NCBI GenBank assembly: GCA_022563275.1
Contig: JADFNR010000104.1
Location: forward strand, 1-12,236
Direction of reading: 5' to 3'
Length of the DNA: 12,236 nt
Origin: Chloroflexota bacterium
Lineage (GTDB): Bacteria > Chloroflexota > Dehalococcoidia > UBA3495
In this document: piece after piece, positions 6,991 to 12,236 of the stretch
Layout: each line of letters opens with the position of its first letter
Position numbering within the stretch: position 1 is the stretch's first letter
The notes under the pieces: generated by a model
What the model was told of the DNA's origin: nothing
What the model saw: the letters and a program-made list of their open reading frames with translations, nothing else
The model's database searches: none
Position numbers and translations under genes: made by a program

Positions 6991-8443
6991 ACCGACAGGC
7001 TTCATGGACTCCGGCCGGCAACCACCTGAGCGGCGTCCGGTGGCCGAGAGAAAGGGCGACTACCGCGAAATCTACCTGGCCTGGGGCGAAGCCCAAGCCC
7101 GGGACCAGGGTTCGCGTTGCATGGATTGCGCCGTCCCCTTCTGTCACATGGGCTGTCCCTTGGGCAATGTCATCCCCGATTTCAACGACCAAGTCTATAA
7201 GGGCGATTGGAAAGGCGCCTTGGCCACCCTTCTGGCCACCAACAATTTTCCGGAGTTCACCGGCCGCATCTGCCCCGCCCCCTGCGAGGCGAGTTGTGTC
7301 CTGAGCATAAACTCCGACCCGGTCACCATCGAGTACATCGAGAAAGAGATCGCCGAGCAGGGTTTTGAGAACGGCTGGATCAAGCCCGAGCCGCCGGCCA
7401 CACGGACCGGGAAAAAGGTTGCTGTGGTCGGGTCAGGCCCGGCGGGTCTTGCCGCAGCCCAGCAGTTGAACCGCGCTGGGCACCTGGTGACGGTCATCGA
7501 GCGTGACGGCTATATCGGCGGTCTTCTTGTCCTGGGCATCCCCGAATTCAAGCTGGAAAAGGACGTGGTCCAGCGCCGCGTTGACCTGATGGCCCAGGAG
7601 GGGGTCACCTTCCTGACCGACACCAACGTTGGCGCCGATTTCCCGGTGGACCGGCTGCTGTCTGAATTCGACGCGGTCTGCTTGGCCTGCGGCTCCACCC
7701 AAGCCAGGGAATTGGACGTTCCGGGCCGGGACCTGGAGGGAGTTCATCTGGCCATGGATTACCTTACCCAGCAGAACCGTGTGTTGTCCGGCGAAGAGAT
7801 CCCCGCCGATGAACGCATAGACGCCGAGGGCAAACGGGTGGTCATCTTGGGTGGCGGAGACACCGGAGCCGACTGTCTGGGCACCGCCCACCGCCAGGGC
7901 GCCGAAGTGGTGTACCAACTGGAACTGCTGGCCGAACCCCCTGACGAGAGGCCCGGCAACAACCCTTGGCCCCAGTGGCCCATAATTCTTCGGTCGTCTC
8001 CGGCCCACGAAGAGGGTGGCATCCGCGATTACGCTGTGTTGACCAAATCCTTCACGGGAAGCAATGGCAAATTGGAGAAGCTGCACGCGGTGCGGGTTGA
8101 GTGGAAGGAAGGGGCCAACGGTGGGCGTCCGACCATGGAAGAGGTCCCCGGCAGTGAGTTCGAGATTGAAACTGAATTGACCCTTCTGGCCATGGGGTTC
8201 CTGCATCCTGAGCAGGACGGCATGCTGGCGCAGCTCGGTGTGGGACTGGATGGGCGGGGCAATATCGCCATCGACGGCAACCGCATGAGCAGCGTTAAGG
8301 GAGTGTTCGCGGCCGGCGATGCGGCCAGGGGTCAGTCACTGGTGGTCTGGGCCATCGCCGAAGGCCGGGAGACAGCCCGCGCCATGGACCTCTACCTCAT
8401 GGGAGAGACCTCCCTCCCCCATTCACTGCCGGAGCACGGCTAG
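6983..8443 (+). CDS. gltD: Glutamate synthase small (beta) subunit, NAD(P)H-oxidising
   Basis: A 486-aa flavoprotein that takes electrons from NAD(P)H to FAD and passes them through 4Fe-4S clusters to GltB. The N-terminal iron-sulfur domain has C46-x2-C49-x4-C54-x3-C58 and C97-x3-C101-x3-C105. The FAD-binding fold begins with VAVVGSGPAG (146-155). The NAD(P)-binding fold has VVILGGGDTGADC (286-298). The C-terminal FAD motif GVFAAGDAARGQSLVVWAI lies at about 440-458. All expected motifs are intact and the length is typical. The ATG lies inside the end of gltB (8-nt overlap) with no strong ribosome-binding site of its own (GGAA just upstream), so translation is probably coupled to gltB. The stop is only 6 nt from the convergent stop of the lipoprotein gene, and no terminator hairpin lies between them. 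Confidence 0.99.
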   Translation: MGKPTGFMDSGRQPPERRPVAERKGDYREIYLAWGEAQARDQGSRCMDCAVPFCHMGCPLGNVIPDFNDQVYKGDWKGALATLLATNNFPEFTGRICPAPCEASCVLSINSDPVTIEYIEKEIAEQGFENGWIKPEPPATRTGKKVAVVGSGPAGLAAAQQLNRAGHLVTVIERDGYIGGLLVLGIPEFKLEKDVVQRRVDLMAQEGVTFLTDTNVGADFPVDRLLSEFDAVCLACGSTQARELDVPGRDLEGVHLAMDYLTQQNRVLSGEEIPADERIDAEGKRVVILGGGDTGADCLGTAHRQGAEVVYQLELLAEPPDERPGNNPWPQWPIILRSSPAHEEGGIRDYAVLTKSFTGSNGKLEKLHAVRVEWKEGANGGRPTMEEVPGSEFEIETELTLLAMGFLHPEQDGMLAQLGVGLDGRGNIAIDGNRMSSVKGVFAAGDAARGQSLVVWAIAEGRETARAMDLYLMGETSLPHSLPEHG

Positions 8444-8449
8444 GCAGGT

Positions 8450-9544
8450 CTAGTTGCCGGGCGCGAACAGCCGGAACGCGTCAGCGAACTTGGAAACGTC
8501 TACGATCACCCTCACCCTCAAGTTCTCCCCCTCCTGACGCACCCCTAGGTCCTCGAACCCCTGCAACTGCTTTTCGCTTTCCAATGCTTCGGCGGCCCGC
8601 TGCATGGCGGATGCGGCATCGTCTTGGCCGGCAAAGCCGATGAGCGAGTGGAAGACCACCAAGTCGCCGGGCAAAACGTCGGCAGTAACCACGACGCCGG
8701 TGCAGCCGGGCAATCCAGGAATGCCGTCGAACAACGGGAGCGCTTCGCATCGTGATAACGCCACTGCCGCGAACCCCGACGGCACATCTCCCAACAGGCT
8801 GGTCAGGCCCGGTGCATCAAGCAGGGAATCGGAGCGGCCGTCGAAGGCGTCAAGTGAGGCTTCCGTCAGCGCTCTTGCATCCATGGTTGTTAGGCCCCGG
8901 CCCGACGCCGCAACCCCGGTCGACTCATCCGCCGCCGCCATCGCCAGGGCCGTTCCCAGGATGTTGATCTCCCAGACATCGTGGCCCTGATATGGCTGCG
9001 GGCCGTCTCCCCCCAATTGCAGGCCGAAGCCGCTGGCCAGCCGGAGCATATCCGCGATGGGGAAATCGTTCTGGAAGGGAGTGATCAGACCGCGGGTCTG
9101 GAGGTTCACGGCCACCGCGATGTTATTGACCAGTCCGGTGGCGATGGACGGCAATGCCACATCCATCCCCAAGACCTCGGGATTGATCAAGGCCGCCAGG
9201 CTCTCGTTGGACCGCAGGAATTCCAGGTCCAGGTAAACCGCTGCGTTATAGGTCTCCGGAACCAATGAAAGCAGCTTGGTTAGTTGGGCCAGCCGCTCCG
9301 GGTCGGCGGCCGGCACCACCGCGTTGGCGAAATCTTCGTATGCTACGGGGGTGGGTGTCGGAACGGCCGTGGGTTCGGCCGTGGCTTCCGGGACTTCGGT
9401 GGAGAGTGTTGTTTCGGTGGAGCAGGCGGCAAGAAAGATGACCGCCACCACGGTGGCCAAGATAGCCGTGACGGCGCGATTCTTGAACTTGTAGGGGAGC
9501 AAGGTCCTAACTCTGGGCGGCGGCGGTGCGCTCTTCGTTGACAT
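8450..9544 (-). CDS. Putative surface lipoprotein of unknown function, downstream of pyk
   Basis: A 364-aa protein from ATG 9544. Its N-terminus has a basic segment (K19-R23), a hydrophobic core (24-40) and the lipobox FLAAC with Cys41, followed by a Pro/Thr/Glu-rich tether (about 50-67). The mature part (about 75-364) is an alpha/beta domain that I cannot name. It contains PYQGHDVW near 184-191 and a likely disulfide pair, C266 and C281. The segment from PYQG to GFAAVALS matches the pattern in the lipoprotein at 443-1933 (PYKGTNVY to GFALEVP). The start is uncertain: ATG 9544 overlaps pyk by 38 nt and gives a long n-region, whereas TTG at 9500-9502, just after the pyk stop, would give a more typical signal peptide with its cysteine at residue 27. 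The gene is probably co-transcribed with pyk. It lacks the DUF3105-like extension. Confidence 0.82.
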   Translation of the reverse strand: MSTKSAPPPPRVRTLLPYKFKNRAVTAILATVVAVIFLAACSTETTLSTEVPEATAEPTAVPTPTPVAYEDFANAVVPAADPERLAQLTKLLSLVPETYNAAVYLDLEFLRSNESLAALINPEVLGMDVALPSIATGLVNNIAVAVNLQTRGLITPFQNDFPIADMLRLASGFGLQLGGDGPQPYQGHDVWEINILGTALAMAAADESTGVAASGRGLTTMDARALTEASLDAFDGRSDSLLDAPGLTSLLGDVPSGFAAVALSRCEALPLFDGIPGLPGCTGVVVTADVLPGDLVVFHSLIGFAGQDDAASAMQRAAEALESEKQLQGFEDLGVRQEGENLRVRVIVDVSKFADAFRLFAPGN

Positions 9545-10949
9545 GGGACAGATATTCCCGCATGTCCAGCACCTGCACAGCGTTGGTGGTGCCCGAGACG
9601 CCCGGGGAGAAACCATGGACGATGGTCACAACGTCGGTCTCTTTGATCGTTCCGCCATCCAGGCCGGCCTTGATAACCGAAGCAACCAACCCGGCGATGT
9701 CTTGTTGGGGCGGGATAACGCCACCCGGACGGATCCCCCAGCCCAAGCACAGTTTCTGCAGCACGGCAGCATCGTGGGAAAAAGCCAGGATGTCGGCGTC
9801 GGGCCGGTACCTGGAGAGCTCCAAAGCGGCCCGTCCGGTGCTTGTTACAACCAATGGCTTCGAACCCAGGGATTGGACCAGCCGCGCCGCCGCGGACGTT
9901 ATGGCCTGGGTCCGGTCTCTGGAACCCAGGTCGCTGAAATAGGGGTAGATGGTTTCGGCCTCCCGGACGGTGGCGTCGGCCACCTTGAACGCTTCAATGG
10001 GATGCTGGCCCACCGCCGTCTCATCGGAGAGCATGATGGCGTCGCACCGGTCCAGAACGGCGTTGGTGACGTCGGATATCTCAGCCCTGGTCGGCGCCGG
10101 GGCCACCACCATGGACCAGAGCATCTGGGTGGCGATCACCGAAACCTTGCCTGCCTCGTTGGACTTGGCCACCAGTTGCTTCTGGACGATGGGCACCCGT
10201 TCCATGGGAATCTCCACGCCCAAGTCTCCCCTGGCCACCATGATGCCATCGACCTCGGGAAGTATGGTGTCGATGTTATCGACGCCCTCGCCCCGCTCCA
10301 ACTTAGCCATAACCAGCGCTTTGCTGCCGGCGGCGTTCAGATGTTCCCTGGCGTAGAGGATGTCTTCGGCCGTGCGCACGAAGGACAGGCCGACCCAATC
10401 GACCCCGTGTTCGACGCCGAATTGGAGGGCGATCTTGTCCCGCTCGGTTAGGATTGGTTCGTCTATGGGTACACCGGGCAGATTCACCCCTTTGAATGAC
10501 GATACGATACCGGAAGACTCGACTATGGCGTCTACCCTGGAGGAACTTGCCGCCGTCACTGTCAGCCGGACCGTGCCGTCGGCGATGAAGATGTTGCTTC
10601 CTGGCTTGAAGTGCTTGAACACGGCTGGCTGGGGAAACGGCAGCACGCCCGGTTCTTGAGTTTCGGCCTCCGGGACCAGGCTCACAGTGTCTCCTGGGTT
10701 CAGCAGCACCGGCTCTTCCAGACGCCCCAGGCGCATTTTGATGCCGCCCAAGTCTTGGAGGATAGCCACCGGCCGGCCGTGTTTTTTGGAGATCCGCCGG
10801 ATGTTGGCGATAACCTCGGCGTGTTCGTCTAACGTCCCGTGGGAGAAATTCAGCCGGGCGCAGTCGAGGCCCAGGCCGATGAGCTGTTCCAACATGTCCG
10901 GGTCGCTGGAGGCGGGTCCGATGGTGACGATGATCTTTGTCTTTCGCAT
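9507..10949 (-). CDS. pyk: Pyruvate kinase
   Basis: A 480-aa cytoplasmic enzyme that transfers phosphate from phosphoenolpyruvate to ADP, the last step of glycolysis. It has the N-terminal barrel motifs KIIVTIGPAS (5-14) and ARLNFSHG (31-38), the inserted B domain at about 72-165, the catalytic segment VMAKLERGEGVDNID with K216 and metal ligand E218, IMVARGDLGVEIP (236-248) with D242, and PTRAEISDVTNAVLD (286-300). The C-terminal domain (about 345-480) has the phosphate-loop-like VVTSTGRAA and ends HGFSPGVSGTTNAVQV. Several normally strict positions differ: GGIKMR for GPKIR (69-73), MLWSM for MLESM, APAPTRAE for NPRPTRAE, and MLSDETA for MLSGETA. The essential Lys, Glu and Asp remain, so it is probably active. 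ATG is preceded by AAAGGG 8 nt upstream. The first gene of an apparent pyk-lipoprotein operon. Confidence 0.97.
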   Translation of the reverse strand: MRKTKIIVTIGPASSDPDMLEQLIGLGLDCARLNFSHGTLDEHAEVIANIRRISKKHGRPVAILQDLGGIKMRLGRLEEPVLLNPGDTVSLVPEAETQEPGVLPFPQPAVFKHFKPGSNIFIADGTVRLTVTAASSSRVDAIVESSGIVSSFKGVNLPGVPIDEPILTERDKIALQFGVEHGVDWVGLSFVRTAEDILYAREHLNAAGSKALVMAKLERGEGVDNIDTILPEVDGIMVARGDLGVEIPMERVPIVQKQLVAKSNEAGKVSVIATQMLWSMVVAPAPTRAEISDVTNAVLDRCDAIMLSDETAVGQHPIEAFKVADATVREAETIYPYFSDLGSRDRTQAITSAAARLVQSLGSKPLVVTSTGRAALELSRYRPDADILAFSHDAAVLQKLCLGWGIRPGGVIPPQQDIAGLVASVIKAGLDGGTIKETDVVTIVHGFSPGVSGTTNAVQVLDMREYLSHVNEERTAAAQS

Positions 10950-11059
10950 GGTGACTGCCCTTTCAAGGTTGGGCGGGAAGCTCGGGCCGGGAGCCTGCAG
11001 CGGGACCAGTGCAAAGGCCCAAACGTCATTCGCCGGTGTGAATTTATTCCCTTAAAGAA

Positions 11060-11089
11060 AATATAACAGACGGGCAAGTATTCTACTAA
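11060..11089 (-). promoter_or_regulatory. Candidate pyk promoter with extended -10
   Basis: On the minus strand TGTTATATT (11060-11068) is an extended -10 element (TGn followed by TATATT, 5/6). A poor -35 hexamer, TTAGTA, lies 18 nt upstream (11084-11089), which an extended -10 could offset. The start would be near 11053. Confidence 0.45.
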
Positions 11090-11118
11090 CCGATACCGAT
11101 CATGGATTAACGGCAATT

Positions 11119-11146
11119 AGGGCGTCCCAATCGATCGAGACGCCCT
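11119..11146. repeat. GGGCGTC hairpin, related to the terminator stem at 1969-1996
   Basis: AGGGCGTC (11119-11126) pairs perfectly with GACGCCCT (11139-11146) over 8 bp around a 12-nt loop that is itself TCGA-rich. The left arm and loop start, GGGCGTCCCAATC, differ from GGGCGTCCCGATC at 1970-1982 by one base. It lacks a T tract on either strand, so here it is not a classical terminator. It may be a dispersed palindromic repeat or the remnant of one. Confidence 0.5.
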
Positions 11147-11156
11147 TCCCCTTCCC

Positions 11157-11185
11157 AAAAAGCTGATAGCTGATAGCTGTCAGCT
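11157..11185 (-). terminator. Intrinsic terminator of the LLM oxidoreductase gene
   Basis: On the minus strand AGCTGACAGCT (11175-11185) pairs with AGCTATCAGCT (11161-11171) around ATC, with 10 of 11 positions paired and one C-A mismatch, and is followed by five T (11157-11161). It begins 5 nt after the stop codon. The hairpin is built from repeats of the 7-mer AGCTGAT (plus strand). Confidence 0.8.
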
Positions 11186-11190
11186 ACCTG

Positions 11191-12236
11191 CTACCGGCCA
11201 TTGCTTCTCCTGGCGTCGTACCGGTCGGTGGCGGCTTTGATCCCGGCGTACCGGTTCTCCTGGAGCGCCTCACGGCGCTCGCTGGCCCAGTCCCTGGAGA
11301 TCTTGATGCCTTCCAGGCTCCCCTGGAAATGGGGCATCACGTAGCGCGCCAGGAGTTCGTAGCTGCGGTGGATCTTATCCCGGGGGGCCCAGTCCTCGAC
11401 CCGAATCATGAACTTGCCGAAGCCGCCCGTGATTTCCTGGAGCCGCTCGATGCCGGCGATGCAGTCGTCGGGAGTGCCGACGATCCACTGGTTGTGGTCC
11501 ACCATGTAGTCCACGATCTGGTCACGGGGCACGTCCGGCACCGGGTTGCCCAGCGTCTGGCCAAAGTACTCGGTTACCAACCTGGCGCTGCTCTCGCGGA
11601 TGTCTTTCATGGCCTGCTCTTTGGTGTCCGCCAGGTGCATTCCCATCACCACGCCCCAGTCTTCCCGGTGCATGGTCTTGCCGTGTTCGGCCGCCGTCTC
11701 CTCGGCGATGGCCCAAAGTTCCGCCAGTGACGTCTTGCGGATGGTGTCCCGGGGCACGCTGAGCGACAGGATAGACGCCCCGTGTTTCCCGGCCAGGGTG
11801 ACGCCGGCCGGCGATTCAACCGAGGCCACGGCCACGGGGACGATGGGGTCCTGGTAGGGCCGCAGTTGCAGCACGGCATCGTTCATCTCGAACCAGTCGG
11901 TCTTGCAGGTGAATGGCTCAGGGTCGGACATGAGCCGCATGATGGCGTCCAACGACTCCTCCATCATCGCTCGTTGTCTCTCGGGTTTGATGCCCAGCAT
12001 CAGCGCGTCCGATGCCAGGGCGCCGGGGCCGCAACCCAGTATCACCCGGCCCTTGGTCAGGTGGTCCAGCAGGACCATACGGTTTGCCACCATGAAAGGA
12101 TGGTGGTAAGGCAGGCTGGTTACGCCGGTGCCCAGCCGGATGTTGCGGGTGCGCTCGGCGGCGGTGGCGATGAATAGCTCGGGCGACGCGATGGTCTCCC
12201 ATCCGGCGCTGTGGTGCTCGCCGATATAGGCTTCAT
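11191..12236 (-). CDS. LLM-class flavin-dependent oxidoreductase (luciferase-like monooxygenase), 5' end cut by right edge
   Basis: The frame stays open to the right edge, giving 347 visible residues. An internal Met at 12093 is not the start: the 47 codons before it are clearly family sequence, EAYIGEHHSAGW followed by SPELFIATAAERT and NIRLGTGVTSLPYHHPF. Roughly 40 N-terminal residues should be missing. The family uses reduced FMN and O2 to oxidise organic substrates. Visible marks are the GEHH motif after the first strand, RLGTGV with its usual PYHHPF, the segment LLDHLTKGRVILGCGPGA, the central PIVPVAVAS strand, and a late DDCIAGIERLQEITGGFGKFMI segment that probably closes the TIM barrel. 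The last 35 or so residues are basic and poorly conserved. The substrate cannot be told from sequence. A terminator follows immediately, so it is not part of the pyk transcript. Confidence 0.94.
   Translation of the reverse strand, partial: EAYIGEHHSAGWETIASPELFIATAAERTRNIRLGTGVTSLPYHHPFMVANRMVLLDHLTKGRVILGCGPGALASDALMLGIKPERQRAMMEESLDAIMRLMSDPEPFTCKTDWFEMNDAVLQLRPYQDPIVPVAVASVESPAGVTLAGKHGASILSLSVPRDTIRKTSLAELWAIAEETAAEHGKTMHREDWGVVMGMHLADTKEQAMKDIRESSARLVTEYFGQTLGNPVPDVPRDQIVDYMVDHNQWIVGTPDDCIAGIERLQEITGGFGKFMIRVEDWAPRDKIHRSYELLARYVMPHFQGSLEGIKISRDWASERREALQENRYAGIKAATDRYDARRSNGR

Larger units (their letters stand above)
10950..11156 (-). promoter_or_regulatory. pyk upstream region and leader
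   Basis: On the minus strand this spacer carries, in the direction of transcription, a GGGCGTC hairpin (11119-11146), a candidate promoter (11060-11089), a leader of about 100 nt, and the ribosome-binding site AAAGGG (10958-10963) 8 nt before the pyk ATG. No reading frame of note and no recognised riboswitch is visible. Confidence 0.5.

Noticed and set aside
7433..8206. A 257-codon open frame on the minus strand opposite gltD
   Set aside because: Antisense shadow of gltD, whose own motifs are intact across the same bases.
9543..10451. A 302-codon open frame on the plus strand opposite pyk
   Set aside because: Antisense shadow of pyk; composition is typical of reverse-strand reading of GC-rich genes and no motif is visible.
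11191..12093. Reading the LLM gene as complete with a start at 12093
   Set aside because: The frame continues upstream to the window edge with conserved GEHH and RLGTGV segments, so the gene is cut by the edge and the Met at 12093 is internal.
1..12236. Mobile elements, CRISPR arrays, tRNA or rRNA genes
   Set aside because: No transposase, integrase, regular spaced repeats or tRNA-like cloverleaf was seen anywhere in the window.

Overview
This is a GC-rich (about 60%) stretch of an ordinary free-living bacterial chromosome. Several features fit Chloroflexota, perhaps a Dehalococcoidia/SAR202-like lineage: surface lipoproteins with a Pro/Thr-rich tether, a DUF3105-type domain, an LLM-family flavin monooxygenase, and the style of the RsfS protein. 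No 16S rRNA or other decisive marker is present, so this placement is inference.

Layout from left to right. (1) Minus strand, 1-138: the 5' end of rsfS (ribosomal silencing factor), cut by the left edge, with a near-consensus promoter, a strong ribosome-binding site and an apparent CTG start. (2) 139-442: divergent intergenic region. (3) Plus strand, 443-1933: a lipoprotein of about 496 aa ending in a DUF3105-like domain, followed by a strong intrinsic terminator. (4) 2002-2415: a long regulatory region with an AT-rich block, a promoter embedded in repeated AGGC/GCCT half-sites, a second weaker promoter overlapping a CRP/FNR-like palindrome, and a leader with competing hairpins. (5) Plus strand, 2416-8443: gltB and gltD, overlapping by 8 nt, encoding both subunits of NAD(P)H-dependent glutamate synthase. 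(6) Minus strand: pyk (pyruvate kinase, 9507-10949) followed by an overlapping second lipoprotein gene (8450-9544) that converges on gltD with a 6-nt gap. (7) 10950-11190: pyk promoter and leader, a GGGCGTC hairpin, and an intrinsic terminator. (8) Minus strand, 11191-12236: an LLM-class flavin-dependent oxidoreductase running off the right edge.

GltB and GltD together make glutamate from glutamine and 2-oxoglutarate, with electrons passing NAD(P)H > FAD > 4Fe-4S > 3Fe-4S > FMN. Pyruvate kinase closes glycolysis. The two lipoproteins bracketing the glt operon look like distant relatives of each other, and only the first carries the DUF3105-like extension. I found no mobile element, CRISPR array, tRNA or rRNA, and no convincing new multi-gene system. 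The most interesting material is regulatory: the CTG start of rsfS and the gltB upstream region.
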